Assembly: GCA_019454835.1 (NCBI GenBank) | Contig: JACFNP010000023.1 | Span: 1-48,393 of the forward strand | Direction of reading: 5' to 3' | Length of the DNA: 48,393 bases | From: Rubellimicrobium sp. | GTDB lineage: Bacteria > Pseudomonadota > Alphaproteobacteria > Rhodobacterales > Rhodobacteraceae | Shown here: positions 8,281-17,040 of the stretch, piece after piece | How positions within the stretch are numbered: the stretch's first letter is position 1 | Layout of the letters: each line of letters opens with the position of its first letter | Program-made: the position numbers and the translations under genes | The notes under the pieces: model-generated | Database searches by the model: none | Seen by the model: only the letters and a program-made list of their open reading frames with translations | Told to the model about the DNA's origin: nothing

Positions 8281-8403
8281 AGCACGGATCACCCCGCAGA
8301 CCGCCCGCGCACAGGCCCGCCCAGCGCCGCCCGGCCCCGCGACCCGTCGCGCGAACTTGACGCGGGTTCGCGCGATTTGTCGCCCAAGGCGGGCACGCGG
8401 CTT

Positions 8404-8432
8404 TTGACCGCGCCGGGCGCCGCCACTATAAG
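8404..8432 (+). promoter_or_regulatory. probable sigma-70 promoter of the penicillin-binding protein gene
   Basis: TTGACC, 17-bp spacer, TATAAG, placing the transcription start ~20 bp before the GTG start codon at 8462. It is one of the clearest promoter matches in the window. Confidence 0.7.
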
Positions 8433-8461
8433 GCGCCACCTGCCGAAGGAACTCCGTCCAA

Positions 8462-10969
8462 GTGCTGCGCTTCGTCTTTTCGTTTTTCGGTGGCCTCTTC
8501 ACCTTCCTGACCATGGGCGCGGTGGCGGGGGCCATCGGGCTGGGCGCGATCTTCTACATCTACGGGCGCGACCTGCCGTCCTACGAAACCCTGTCGCAAT
8601 ACGCGCCGCCGACGATCAGCCGCATCTATTCCTCCGAAGGCACGCTGATCGACGAATTCGCGCAGGAACGCCGCCTGTTCGTCCCGATCGAGGAAGTCCC
8701 GCCGCTGGTGCAGCACGCCTTCATCGCCGCCGAGGACCAGCATTTCTACACCCATCCCGGCGTCGATGTGCTGGGCCTTGCCTCGGCCTTGCGCGATGCG
8801 GCGGGCGGCGCGGTGATGCGCGGGGCATCCACGATCCCGATGCAGGTGATGAAGAACTTCCTGCTCGACGGCTCGCGCGAGGTGGAACGCAAGGCCAAGG
8901 AAATGATCCTCGCCGTGCGCGCGGTGGCCAGCCTCGGGCGCGATCATATCCTCGAACTCTACCTCAACGAAATCTTCCTCGGCCAGAACGCCTATGGCGT
9001 CGCCGCCGCCGCGCAGACCTATTTCAACACCTCGCTCGACCAGTTGACGGCGGGGCAGGCGGCCTATCTGGCCGCGCTGCCCAAGCAGCCCTCGGACCTG
9101 CACCCGGTGCGCAACCACGATTACGCCGTGGAACGGCGCGACTATGTGCTGCGCCGCATGTTCGAGGACGGCTACATCGACCGCGCCACCTACGATTCCG
9201 AACGCACGGCGCCGCTGCTGACCGTGCAGTCGGGCGACATTCCCGCCTTCCGCGAAAGCCTGCCGCCGCGCGACTATTTCACCGACGAAATCCGCCGTCA
9301 GTTGTCGCGGCGCTATTCCGAGGAGGAATTCTTCACCGGCGGCCTCTCGATCCGCGCCACGGTGGATGCGGAACTGCAGGAGGTCGCGGCCCATGCGCTG
9401 CAACGCGCGCTGGAACGCATCGACCGCGGCACCGGACGCTGGCGCGGCACCGGCAAGTCGATCCCCGCCGAGGCGCTGACTTCGGCGGAAGGCTGGCGCG
9501 CCGCGCTGGCCGATGTGCAGGTGCCGCGCGACATCACGCTCGACGGGCGCTGGTATCCGGCGGTGGTGCTGGCGGTCGGCGACCAGGAGCTGCGCATCGG
9601 CATCGAGGGCGTCCCCGAGACCGAGGCCGAACCCCAGGTCGTCCCGCGCCGCGACATCGAGTGGATGCGCGGCAACTTCCACGACAATTTCGATGCGGGC
9701 GACGTGGTGCTGGTGCGCCGCATGACCCAGGACAGCGACGGCAGCTTCATCCGCTGGACCCTGCGCCAGGTGCCCGAGGTGCAGGGCGGCTTCATGGCCA
9801 TGGACGTGCATACCGGGCGCGTCCTTGCGATGCAGGGCGGCTTTTCCTACCAGGCCTCGGTCTTCAACCGCGCCACGCAGGCGATGCGGCAGCCGGGGTC
9901 GTCATTCAAGCCCTTCGTCTATGCGGCGGCGCTCGATTCCGGCTACACGCCCGCCACGATCGTCGTCGATGCGCCCATCGAGGTGAACACGCCGCAGGGG
10001 CTGTGGACGCCGCGCAACGCGGGCAACAGCTATTACGGCCCCACGCCGCTGCGTACCGGGATCGAGCAATCGCGCAACCTGATGACCATTCGCCTCGCGC
10101 AGGAAATCGGGATGCAGACCGTGGCCGAATATGCCGAACGCTTCGGCATCTACGACCGGATGAACCCGGTGCTGGCCAATTCGCTCGGCGCGCAGGAGAC
10201 GACGCTTTATCACATGGTGACGGCCTATTCCGAATTCGCCAACGGCGGCGAACGGCTGGAACCGACGCTGGTAGACCGGGTGCAGGACCGCAACGGCAAC
10301 ACGATCTACCGTCACGGCGACCGCGAATGCACCGATTGCAGCCAGTTGACGCTGCCCGAAGGCGACAGCCCGACCATCGTTGCGCACCGCGACCGGATCA
10401 TGAACGCGGTCACGGCCTATCAGCTCACCTCGATGATGGAGGGGGTGATCCAGCGCGGCACCGCGCGCGGGGTCAGTCTGGGCGTGCCGGTGGCGGGCAA
10501 GACCGGGACCACCAACGAATCCAAGGACGTGTGGTTCGTCGGCTTCACCTCGAACATCGCGGCGGGCTGCTACATCGGCTATGACCGGCCGCGCTCGATG
10601 GGGTCGGCCTCGGGCGGCGGGGTCTGCGCGCCGGTGTTCCAGGAGTTCATGCGCGAGGCGGTGCGCCGCTTTGGCGGCGGCCGCTTCCCGGTGCCCGACG
10701 GCTGCCAGTTCATGCCCATCGACCGCTTTTCCGGCGCGCGGCTGCCGGATGGCTCGACCGGCGACAACGTGGTGAACGAATGCTTCCGCATCGGCGAGGA
10801 GCCGGTCTTCGGCATCACCTTCGACGGCGGCTTCGCCATGGCCTCGGACCTGCCGCTGGTGGACGAGGTCGCGGCCCGCTCGCGCAACGTCACCAACTCG
10901 ACCGGCGGCCAGGCGACCGTCGGCCCGAACGCGAGCTTCGGCACCATCACCTCGGGCGGGCTGTATTGA
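8462..10969 (+). CDS. penicillin-binding protein 1A (bifunctional transglycosylase/transpeptidase)
   Basis: An 835-residue class A PBP that polymerises and cross-links peptidoglycan. An N-terminal membrane anchor (~5-30) is followed by a glycosyltransferase 51 domain with catalytic E91 in AAEDQHFY, an OB-like insert (~290-440) typical of PBP1A, and a transpeptidase domain. That domain has SxxK at S480-K483 (GSSFKPF), SRN at 537-539 and KTGT from K680. The start is GTG 8462, with AAGGA ~12 bases upstream and a strong promoter just before it. A C-terminal tail of ~100 residues follows the transpeptidase fold. It is divergent from the barrel genes. Confidence 0.95.
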   Translation: MLRFVFSFFGGLFTFLTMGAVAGAIGLGAIFYIYGRDLPSYETLSQYAPPTISRIYSSEGTLIDEFAQERRLFVPIEEVPPLVQHAFIAAEDQHFYTHPGVDVLGLASALRDAAGGAVMRGASTIPMQVMKNFLLDGSREVERKAKEMILAVRAVASLGRDHILELYLNEIFLGQNAYGVAAAAQTYFNTSLDQLTAGQAAYLAALPKQPSDLHPVRNHDYAVERRDYVLRRMFEDGYIDRATYDSERTAPLLTVQSGDIPAFRESLPPRDYFTDEIRRQLSRRYSEEEFFTGGLSIRATVDAELQEVAAHALQRALERIDRGTGRWRGTGKSIPAEALTSAEGWRAALADVQVPRDITLDGRWYPAVVLAVGDQELRIGIEGVPETEAEPQVVPRRDIEWMRGNFHDNFDAGDVVLVRRMTQDSDGSFIRWTLRQVPEVQGGFMAMDVHTGRVLAMQGGFSYQASVFNRATQAMRQPGSSFKPFVYAAALDSGYTPATIVVDAPIEVNTPQGLWTPRNAGNSYYGPTPLRTGIEQSRNLMTIRLAQEIGMQTVAEYAERFGIYDRMNPVLANSLGAQETTLYHMVTAYSEFANGGERLEPTLVDRVQDRNGNTIYRHGDRECTDCSQLTLPEGDSPTIVAHRDRIMNAVTAYQLTSMMEGVIQRGTARGVSLGVPVAGKTGTTNESKDVWFVGFTSNIAAGCYIGYDRPRSMGSASGGGVCAPVFQEFMREAVRRFGGGRFPVPDGCQFMPIDRFSGARLPDGSTGDNVVNECFRIGEEPVFGITFDGGFAMASDLPLVDEVAARSRNVTNSTGGQATVGPNASFGTITSGGLY

Positions 10970-11009
10970 CGGGGGTTGACCGCGGGGCAGCCGGGCGCGG
11001 GGCAAACCC

Positions 11010-11088
11010 CGTCATTGCGAGGCGAAGCCGAAGCAATCCATTCCGGGCGAGTGGATTGCCACGTCGCCTGCGGCGCCTCGCAATGACG
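11010..11088 (-). repeat. palindromic repeat, short loop type B, reverse orientation
   Basis: A shorter copy (79 bp) with an abbreviated centre (AATCCATTCCGGGCGAGTGG). The extra trinucleotide sits in the right arm, so it is reversed. It lies 41 bp after the PBP stop codon. Confidence 0.85.
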
Positions 11089-11100
11089 GTAACCATCAAT

Positions 11101-11188
11101 CGTCATTGCGAGGCGCAGCCGAAGCAACCCCGACCGCTCGCACACGACATCGGGGTTGCTTCGTCGGCTGCGCCTCCTCGCAATGACG
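11101..11188 (-). repeat. palindromic repeat, loop type A, reverse orientation
   Basis: Complete copy with the loop in reverse (CCGACCGCTCGCACACGACA). The right arm carries the extra TCG and CTC. The rest of the 11189-11472 interval shows only a GC-rich prfB leader. Confidence 0.9.
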
Positions 11189-11472
11189 ATCCCCCCGAGG
11201 CAATCGCACATGCCCTGCGCGGGTAGCCGCATGTTGCAACGGTGGGGCAGCATGACCGGCGCCCGCACCGGGGGTGGGCGCGGATGCGCCCGCCACAGAA
11301 ACGCCTTTGTGGGGCGGGGCGGGCGCCGGTCGTGCTGCGCACGACCGAAGGGGGAAATCCTCGGGCCGCGCGCCGCATGGCAGGCAAATGTGCTAACCCT
11401 GTGACCCCTTCCCCCCGCGCTTGTCGCGCCCGCCCCCCCGCGATATGAGGCGGCGCAACCACAGGACAGCCG

Positions 11473-12600
11473 ATGCGCGCCGAGACCGAAGCCCATATCG
11501 AAGCGATCGAGAAATCCGTCACCCTGCTCGGCCGGCGGATGGGGCGGGATACCGCCGCGTTCCGGCTCGAGGAACTGAACGCCCGCGTTGAAGACCCGTC
11601 GCTCTGGGACGACCCGGCGGCGGCGCAGAAGCTGATGCGCGAGCGGCAGGTGCTGATCGACAAGATGACGGCGCTCGAGGCGCTGGAACGCGGCCTGAAC
11701 GACAACCGCGACCTCATCGAGCTGGGCGAGGCCGAGGGCGAATCCGACATCGTCGCCGAGGCCGAGGCCGCCCTTGCCGCGCTGGCCGAACAGGCCGCGC
11801 AGCAGGAACTCGAGGCCCTGCTCGACGGCGAGGCCGACCCCAACGACACCTTCCTCGAAATCAACGCGGGCGCGGGCGGCACCGAAAGCCAGGACTGGGC
11901 CGAGATGCTGGCCCGGATGTATACCCGCTGGGCCGAACGCAAGGGCTACGAAGTCGAACTCCTGTCCGAAACGCCGGGCGAGGAAGCGGGCGTGAAGTCG
12001 GTCTCCTACCGCATTTCCGGCCATAACGCCTATGGCTGGCTGAAAACCGAATCCGGTGTGCATCGTCTGGTGCGCATCTCGCCTTTCGGTTCGGGCGACA
12101 AGCGGCAGACCAGCTTTGCCAGCGTCTGGGTCTATCCGGTCGTGGACGATTCCATCGACATCGACATCCAGGACAAGGACATCCGCATCGACACGTTCCG
12201 GTCGTCGGGCGCGGGCGGCCAGCATGTCAACAAGACCGATTCCGCCGTGCGCATCACCCACTTTCCGACCGGAATCGTCGTCACGTCGTCGCTGAAGTCG
12301 CAGCACCAGAACCGCGACATCGCCATGAACGCGCTGCGCGCGCGGCTGTATCAGCTCGAACTCGACAAGCGCAACGCGGCGATCAACGAAGCCTATGACG
12401 CCAAGGGCGACGCGGGCTGGGGCAACCAGATCCGCTCCTATGTGCTGCAACCCTACCAGATGGTGAAGGACCTGCGCACCAGCCACGAGACTTCGGACAC
12501 CCAGGGCGTGCTCGACGGCGACCTCGACGGCTTCATGGCCGCGACGCTGGCCACGAACCTCGCGGGCAAGAGCCGCGCCGACGCCAACGCACAGGACTGA
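11473..12600 (+). CDS. prfB: peptide chain release factor 2
   Basis: A 375-residue RF2 that recognises UGA and UAA stop codons and triggers peptide release. The codon-recognition tripeptide SPF is at 203-205, and the peptidyl-transferase motif GGQ at 248-250 (SSGAGGQHVNKTDSAVR). The N-terminal coiled-coil domain is at ~1-110. The frame is open from ATG 11473 without an internal UGA, so the autoregulatory +1 frameshift of enterobacterial prfB is absent. A palindromic repeat follows 49 bp after the stop codon. Confidence 0.97.
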   Translation: MRAETEAHIEAIEKSVTLLGRRMGRDTAAFRLEELNARVEDPSLWDDPAAAQKLMRERQVLIDKMTALEALERGLNDNRDLIELGEAEGESDIVAEAEAALAALAEQAAQQELEALLDGEADPNDTFLEINAGAGGTESQDWAEMLARMYTRWAERKGYEVELLSETPGEEAGVKSVSYRISGHNAYGWLKTESGVHRLVRISPFGSGDKRQTSFASVWVYPVVDDSIDIDIQDKDIRIDTFRSSGAGGQHVNKTDSAVRITHFPTGIVVTSSLKSQHQNRDIAMNALRARLYQLELDKRNAAINEAYDAKGDAGWGNQIRSYVLQPYQMVKDLRTSHETSDTQGVLDGDLDGFMAATLATNLAGKSRADANAQD

Positions 12601-12649
12601 CGCGCGCGGGGGTTGGGGGTGCGCAGGGCGGGGCGGCGCGGTCATTCCC

Positions 12650-12738
12650 CGTCATTGCGAGGAGGCGCAGCCGACGAAGCAACCCCGATTGCATTGAGTG
12701 AGCGGTCGGGGTTGCTTCGGCTGCGCCTCGCAATGACG
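12650..12738 (+). repeat. palindromic repeat, loop type A
   Basis: Complete copy with GGCGCAGCC arms and loop CGATTGCATTGAGTGAGCGG. Its right flank (from 12739) resembles the flank of the copy at 11101 (ATCCCCCC then GGCAATC). Confidence 0.9.
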
Positions 12739-12881
12739 ATCCCCCCCCGGCAATCACATTTGCGGAACATGCGCCCTGCCGGTCCGGGCACGTGCGGATC
12801 GCCCGATACAAAACACCCGTTCCCCTTGTGCGCCCGGCGGCAGGACGTATGTTCCACCCGCCACCCGGCCGGAGACCCGCC

Positions 12882-13343
12882 ATGACGCCCGCCATCGACG
12901 ATCTCGACCGCCGCATCCTCATGGCGCTGCAGGAGGACGCCGACCGTTCGCTCGACGAGATCGCGCGCGTCGTGGGATCGTCCAAGACCCCGGTGTGGAA
13001 CCGCGTCCGAAAGCTGCGCGCGGCAGGCGTGATCGGGCGGCAGACGGTGCTGCTCGACGCCGAGGCCCTGGGCTTCGACGCCTGCTTCTTCGTGCTGGTG
13101 CGCACCAGCGAACACGCCGCCGACTGGCACCGCCGCTTCACCGCCACCCTGCGCGCCCGCCCCGAAGTGCAGGAGGCGCACCGCATGGCGGGCGAGATCG
13201 ACTACATCCTGAAGGTCCGCCTGAAACACGCCCGCGACTACGACGCCTTCTACCAGTCCCTGATCGCCGACGTGCGGATTCACCAGGTGACGGCGCTCTA
13301 CAGCATGGAGGAGATCAAGGCGACGACGGTGTTGCCGTTGTGA
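12882..13343 (+). CDS. Lrp/AsnC family transcriptional regulator
   Basis: A 153-residue regulator. The N-terminal winged helix-turn-helix (~5-60: LDRRILMALQEDADRSLDEI ... WNRVRKLRAAGVI) is followed by the RAM ligand-binding domain (~65-145). Members sense amino acids or related metabolites and act as dimers or octamers. ATG 12882 is chosen because GGAGA lies 7 bases upstream and the family alignment starts there. No divergent partner gene is adjacent, so the regulon is unknown. Confidence 0.93.
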   Translation: MTPAIDDLDRRILMALQEDADRSLDEIARVVGSSKTPVWNRVRKLRAAGVIGRQTVLLDAEALGFDACFFVLVRTSEHAADWHRRFTATLRARPEVQEAHRMAGEIDYILKVRLKHARDYDAFYQSLIADVRIHQVTALYSMEEIKATTVLPL

Positions 13344-13402
13344 GGGGTTTCACAGATTTGTGAGACGTGCAATCGTCGCGCTGTCCAGGTGTGCGAGGGG
13401 CC

Positions 13403-13933
13403 GTGACGAGGGACGAGAAGGCCAGAATTTGTGATGAGGCGGATGTATTTCTCGCCGCCCGCAAGCACCTTGACGGGCCGCAGCCAGTGTGGCGACAGAA
13501 CGGGCAGCTTGATCGCCTTGACGCAAGCTGGCCAATTCACGAGGAAAGCGGAATTTCACGCGCCTATCTGGCCTTCCGCGTTAACCGCATCTCAAGCGGC
13601 GCACCGAGTGTATCGCTCATATTTCGTCAGAAGCCCCTGTGCCGCGTCGACATCATGCTGCCTGATGAAGAGGACGTGAACCCGCTTCAGGCCGGTGCAC
13701 TTGGTCTTCCCGGTGTAGTCAGGGGAACCCATATCCATCGCTGGCGAAATAACCGTGACTATGTGCTTGATGTCCTGCCGCCGGATGAATGGGAAATCCC
13801 GATCAAGGATGAGGTGTCGCGCGCCACACAGACACTGAGCCATGCCGTTGCGATGATCTGTAACGAATGTGAGATAGACTTCACGCCAGAACAGCGCGAA
13901 GTAACCGTTCCAGCAAGGGAGCGCCTGCTATGA
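13403..13933 (+). CDS. unknown protein, first gene of a two-gene cassette
   Basis: About 176 residues from GTG 13403 (upstream GTGs at 13391 and 13367 are alternatives); no family recognised with confidence. The outline (an N-terminal EADVFLAARK helix, a central region of strands, then GTHIHRWRNNRDYVLDVLPP and a C-terminal helix with CNECEIDF) recalls small uncharacterised proteins of the DUF6978 type, a weak impression only. Codon use differs from the neighbours: AGA, ATT, TGT, GTA and TTT codons cluster near the start, and GC content looks lower. The stop codon overlaps the next start (ATGA), implying coupled translation. It may be the partner or antitoxin-like half of the pair. Confidence 0.65.
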   Translation: MTRDEKARICDEADVFLAARKHLDGPQPVWRQNGQLDRLDASWPIHEESGISRAYLAFRVNRISSGAPSVSLIFRQKPLCRVDIMLPDEEDVNPLQAGALGLPGVVRGTHIHRWRNNRDYVLDVLPPDEWEIPIKDEVSRATQTLSHAVAMICNECEIDFTPEQREVTVPARERLL

Positions 13934-14670
13934 TGAATGTCGCGTTCAGGACTGACCTCATGACGGAAGCAGCCCTTTCGCGCTGCAAGCAGACGGACAA
14001 CGGCCTGCGCGTCCGTACCACCTGTCTGTTTTCGTCGTTTGAACCCGTGTTCGTCTATGTTGTCCGTTTTGGTGACGGCTTCGTCGTCCATGACGCGGGT
14101 GAGACGATGGCCGTGATCCTGACGCATGGCCAGGACGGGGCGACTGCGCGTCGTATCATGCTGGACGAATGCCGCCGTTACGGCGTGACCTGTGAAGGGC
14201 GGCGCTTGTCGGCCAAGGTCGACTCGGCCGACTGGCTCGAATCGGCCATCATCGCAGTGGCAAACACGGCTGCGGCGGCGGCGCGCGTGGCTCTGGTTGA
14301 TCGGACGCGCAAGTCCGAGCGCGCCCTTGCGGACACCCTGTTCGTGTTGCTCCAGCCGCAGCTCCCGAGAGGTGCGCTGATGAAGGAATATGCGTATCAG
14401 GGCGCAAGCGGGCGTCGCTACCGCTTCGACCTCGCGGTACAGGGCCCGGAAGGATTGAGTCTCATCGAGGTCGTGCGACCGAATCCGAACTCGGTGAATG
14501 CCAAATACGTTGCGCTGTCCGATGTCGGCTCGTCCGATGCGGTGCAGCGTATTGCAGCGCATTCCGGTGACCTTGCACGCGAGGATGTCTTGCTGTTGCA
14601 GAACGTTGCTACCGTTGCGACATCGGACGGGGTTCTCTCGCTATTGGGCAGTCGCGCCGCTGCTCACTGA
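13930..14670 (+). CDS. DUF1828-like protein with possible nuclease-fold C-terminus
   Basis: A 246-residue protein. Residues ~28-95 ([20 protein letters not shown], then DAGET at 55-59) resemble the DUF1828 domain found in mobile-element and defence contexts. Residues ~150-200 have a pattern (E153, RFDLAV with D167, then LIEVV with E180) that could be a PD-(D/E)xK-like core, though the usual Lys after the Glu is not in place. It overlaps the upstream gene by 4 bp and ends 7 bp inside tpiA on the other strand, so the cassette is tightly packed. Function unknown; a defence or toxin-antitoxin role is conjecture. Confidence 0.65.
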   Translation: MMNVAFRTDLMTEAALSRCKQTDNGLRVRTTCLFSSFEPVFVYVVRFGDGFVVHDAGETMAVILTHGQDGATARRIMLDECRRYGVTCEGRRLSAKVDSADWLESAIIAVANTAAAAARVALVDRTRKSERALADTLFVLLQPQLPRGALMKEYAYQGASGRRYRFDLAVQGPEGLSLIEVVRPNPNSVNAKYVALSDVGSSDAVQRIAAHSGDLAREDVLLLQNVATVATSDGVLSLLGSRAAAH

Positions 14671-15413
14671 CCCGCTGCCCCCTCCAGTGCCCGCACGATC
14701 GGCAGGAAATCCGCCGCCTTCAAACTCGCGCCGCCAACCAGGGCGCCGTCCACGTCGGGGACGGCGAAGATGTCTGCCGCGTTGGCGGGCTTGACCGAGC
14801 CGCCGTAGAGCACCCTGATCGCGTCGCCCTCGGTGCCGAAGCGCTCGCGCAGGGCGCGGCGGATGAAGCCGTGCATCTCGCCGATTTCCTCGACCGAGGG
14901 GGTCAGCCCGGTGCCGATGGCCCAGACGGGTTCATAGGCCACGACCGTGTTCGCGCCGCTCGCGCCGTCGGGGATGGACCCCGCAAGCTGGCCGCCGACC
15001 ACGGCCAGCGCGTCGCCTGACTGGCGCTGCTCCAGCGTCTCGCCGACGCAGATCACCGCCGTCAGCCCTGCCGCCCGCGCCGAGAGCGCCTTGGCGGCCA
15101 CGGTCTCGTCGCTCTCGCGGTAGTCCGAGCGGCGTTCGGAATGGCCGAGGATCACATGGCTCGCGCCCGCGTCGATGAGCATGGGTGCCGAGATGTCGCC
15201 GGTATGCGCGCCCTCGCCGTGCGCGTGGCAGTCCTGCCCGCCAAGCGCGACGCAACCCGCCACCGCCTGCGCCCGCGAGATCAGCGTCGCCGGCAGGCAG
15301 ACGAGGATATCGACGCCGGGCGTCGGGCAGGCGCCCGCGATGGCGGCGATCTCGCCCAGGGACGCGGTCGTCCCGAACATCTTCCAGTTTCCGGCGGCAA
15401 GTTTGCGGCGCAT
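14664..15413 (-). CDS. tpiA: triosephosphate isomerase
   Basis: A 249-residue TIM barrel that interconverts dihydroxyacetone phosphate and glyceraldehyde 3-phosphate. Catalytic residues are in place: K11 (GNWKM), H91 (ILGHSERR), E161 ([11 protein letters not shown]), plus the phosphate-binding YGGSVKPAN and GALVGGASL segments. The C-terminus overlaps the convergent unknown gene by 7 bp. The 194-bp region upstream holds two covarying hairpins. Confidence 0.97.
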   Translation of the reverse strand: MRRKLAAGNWKMFGTTASLGEIAAIAGACPTPGVDILVCLPATLISRAQAVAGCVALGGQDCHAHGEGAHTGDISAPMLIDAGASHVILGHSERRSDYRESDETVAAKALSARAAGLTAVICVGETLEQRQSGDALAVVGGQLAGSIPDGASGANTVVAYEPVWAIGTGLTPSVEEIGEMHGFIRRALRERFGTEGDAIRVLYGGSVKPANAADIFAVPDVDGALVGGASLKAADFLPIVRALEGAAGQ

Positions 15414-15451
15414 CGGCGACCCCCTTCGTCCATCTGGGCCGGGGGTCTAGA

Positions 15452-15487
15452 GCATTTCGCAGCCAAATGGAACATTTGGCGCCCGCG
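15452..15487. repeat. small hairpin repeat, copy 1
   Basis: GCATTTCGCA is followed by a perfect 8-bp hairpin (GCCAAATG / CATTTGGC, loop GAA) and GCCCGC. A second copy lies ~100 bp away with compensatory changes in the stem. Confidence 0.7.
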
Positions 15488-15552
15488 ACAATGCGACTGG
15501 ACAACATGTCGGAGCAGGCCCGCCGGGTCGGGTTGAACGCGACCCGATCGTG

Positions 15553-15589
15553 TGCATTTCGCAGCCGGATGGAACATCCGGCGCCCGCC
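15553..15589. repeat. small hairpin repeat, copy 2
   Basis: GCATTTCGCA, then hairpin GCCGGATG / CATCCGGC with the same GAA loop, then GCCCGC. Three stem positions differ from copy 1 and all three pairs are kept. A related but weaker copy follows the HNH nuclease gene at 17897-17927. Confidence 0.7.
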
Positions 15590-15607
15590 GCGCGGGCGAT
15601 GGCCGGA

Positions 15608-15976
15608 TCAGCGCAGCGCGGGGGTGTCCGGCTCGAAGATCATCGATTCGCCGCAGCCGCAGGAATCGGCGACGTTGGGGTTGGTCAGGCGGAAGCTGCT
15701 TTCGAGCAGGTCGCTGACATAGTCGATCCGCGTGCCCGCCAGCATCGCCTGCGATTTCGCCGCGATCAGCACGCGGGCGCCGTCCTGTTCGACGACGATA
15801 TCGTCGGGGGCAGGGGTCTCGGCGGCCTCGATGCGGTATTCCAGGCCAACGCAGCCACCCTTGCGCAGCGAGACGCGCAGCCCGGCCATCCGGCGGGCCT
15901 CCATCAGGTGGCGCACCTGCGTCACCGCTGCAGGCGTGAGCGTCAGGGTCGGGCCGGTCGTCGCTTGCTGCGCCAT
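15608..15976 (-). CDS. sufA: iron-sulfur cluster assembly scaffold/carrier, SufA/IscA type
   Basis: A 122-residue A-type carrier that receives and delivers Fe-S clusters. The three ligand cysteines are present: C42 (GGCVGLEY) and C106 and C108 (SCGCGES). The start is ATG 15976-15974, two bp after the sufT stop codon, which implies cotranscription and coupled translation. The SUF core genes (sufBCD) are not in the window. The family cannot be split into SufA, IscA or ErpA by sequence alone; the sufT neighbour favours SUF. Confidence 0.9.
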   Translation of the reverse strand: MAQQATTGPTLTLTPAAVTQVRHLMEARRMAGLRVSLRKGGCVGLEYRIEAAETPAPDDIVVEQDGARVLIAAKSQAMLAGTRIDYVSDLLESSFRLTNPNVADSCGCGESMIFEPDTPALR

Positions 15977-15978
15977 CG

Positions 15979-16338
15979 CTACATGAACCCCAGTTCCAGC
16001 CGCGCCTCGTCGGACATCATGTCCATGCTCCAGGGCGGATCGAAGACCAGTTTCACCGAGGCCGACTGCACGCCGCCCACGGCCTCGATGGCGGTCTGCA
16101 CCCAACCCGGCATCTCGCCCGCGACCGGGCAGCCCGGCGCGGTCAGCGTCATGACGACATCGACATTGCCGCCATCGGCGATCCCGATGGTGTAGATCAG
16201 GCCTAGATCATAGATATTCACCGGAATTTCCGGGTCATAGACCGTGCGCAGCGCCTCGACGATGGGATCGTGAAGCGGGCTGTCGGTGGTCGAGGGGGCG
16301 AAGACGGAAACGCCTTCGGCAGGCGCGGCGGTATCCAT
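15979..16338 (-). CDS. sufT: SUF system assembly protein SufT (MIP18/DUF59 family)
   Basis: A 119-residue protein built on the DUF59/MIP18 fold, with DPEIPVNIYDLGLIY (~36-50) and the conserved TAPGCP (C70) and GWV segments. Members help mature Fe-S proteins. The ATG at 16338 is preferred over ATG 16374, whose 12 extra codons look non-conserved and which has no good ribosome binding site. It directly precedes sufA and lies 63 bp after arsC on the same strand. Confidence 0.88.
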   Translation of the reverse strand: MDTAAPAEGVSVFAPSTTDSPLHDPIVEALRTVYDPEIPVNIYDLGLIYTIGIADGGNVDVVMTLTAPGCPVAGEMPGWVQTAIEAVGGVQSASVKLVFDPPWSMDMMSDEARLELGFM

Positions 16339-16401
16339 GGGCAGGCTTTCGGCTACTGGTGTCCGTCGATACATAGGAAATGTCGTGTCGGAGGTAAAGG
16401 T

Positions 16402-16761
16402 TCAGGGTGCCGCAGGGTGGCCCGAGGGCGGCAGGATTTCCGCGACCCGCTCGCCGGGGCGGCAGAGCCGCACCCCGTAGGGGCCGCAGACGATGGGCCG
16501 TTCGACCAGCACCGGATGCGCGACCATCGCCGCAAGGATCGCCTCGTCATCGGCATCGGCCAGATCCCCGGCCTGAGGTTCGCGCGCCCGCAGCGCCTCG
16601 CGCGGGGTCACGCCCGCTGCGGCGAACAACCCCAGAAGCTGGGCGCGCGTCCAGCCGTCCTCGAGATAGCGGATGACCTCGACCCGCTCGCCGGTGGCCT
16701 CCAGCCGCTCGAGCGTCCGGCGCGAGGTGCTGCAATTAGGGTTGTGGTGGATCACATACAT
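16402..16761 (-). CDS. arsC: arsenate reductase (glutaredoxin type), ArsC family
   Basis: A 119-residue thioredoxin-fold protein. Catalytic C10 lies in HNPNCSTSR, and the arginines that bind arsenate in ArsC appear in REALRAREP, VERPIV and LCRPGE. The family reduces arsenate to arsenite using glutathione/glutaredoxin. The C-terminus is shorter than in plasmid R773 ArsC (about 141 residues) and ends soon after the CRP motif. No arsenite pump or ArsR regulator is nearby, so a YffB-like housekeeping role is possible. It is likely cotranscribed with sufT-sufA. Confidence 0.85.
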   Translation of the reverse strand: MYVIHHNPNCSTSRRTLERLEATGERVEVIRYLEDGWTRAQLLGLFAAAGVTPREALRAREPQAGDLADADDEAILAAMVAHPVLVERPIVCGPYGVRLCRPGERVAEILPPSGHPAAP

Positions 16762-16843
16762 CGGGGCCTCCGGAGGTGTCGCCTTGCGGTGAAGATGGGG
16801 CGCGGGCGCGGGGGGTGCAAGCGGCGGGCGGCGCGGCTTATCC

Positions 16844-16931
16844 CGTCATTGCGAGGAGGCGCAGCCGACGAAGCAACCTCGATGTCGTGAGCGAGCGGTC
16901 GAGGTTGCTTCGGCTGCGCCTCGCAATGACG
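16844..16931 (+). repeat. palindromic repeat, loop type A
   Basis: First of three copies in the 484-bp gap 16762-17245, which holds nothing else recognisable apart from the leader of the nuclease gene. Arms GGCGCAGCC / GGCTGCGCC. Confidence 0.9.
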
Positions 16932-16939
16932 ACTTACAC

Positions 16940-17031
16940 CGTCATTGCGAGGAGGCGAAGCCGACGAAGCAATCCACGCGGCCGGGTGCTGCACCCGGTA
17001 TGGATTGCTTCGGCTTCGCCTCGCAATGACG
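16940..17031 (+). repeat. palindromic repeat, loop type B
   Basis: Second copy of the cluster. Arms GGCGAAGCC / GGCTTCGCC are perfectly matched. The B loop is CCGGGTGCTGCACCCGG between AATCC and GGATT, giving a near-continuous hairpin. Confidence 0.92.
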
Positions 17032-17040
17032 ATTACCTCC

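Noticed and set aside
11473..11560. Programmed +1 frameshift in prfB
   Set aside because: The frame is continuous from the ATG through the N-terminal domain; no internal UGA with a Shine-Dalgarno-like stimulator is found.
15979..16374. Longer SufT start at ATG 16374
   Set aside because: The extra 12 codons have no ribosome binding site and do not resemble the family N-terminus; ATG 16338 fits better, though the choice is not certain.
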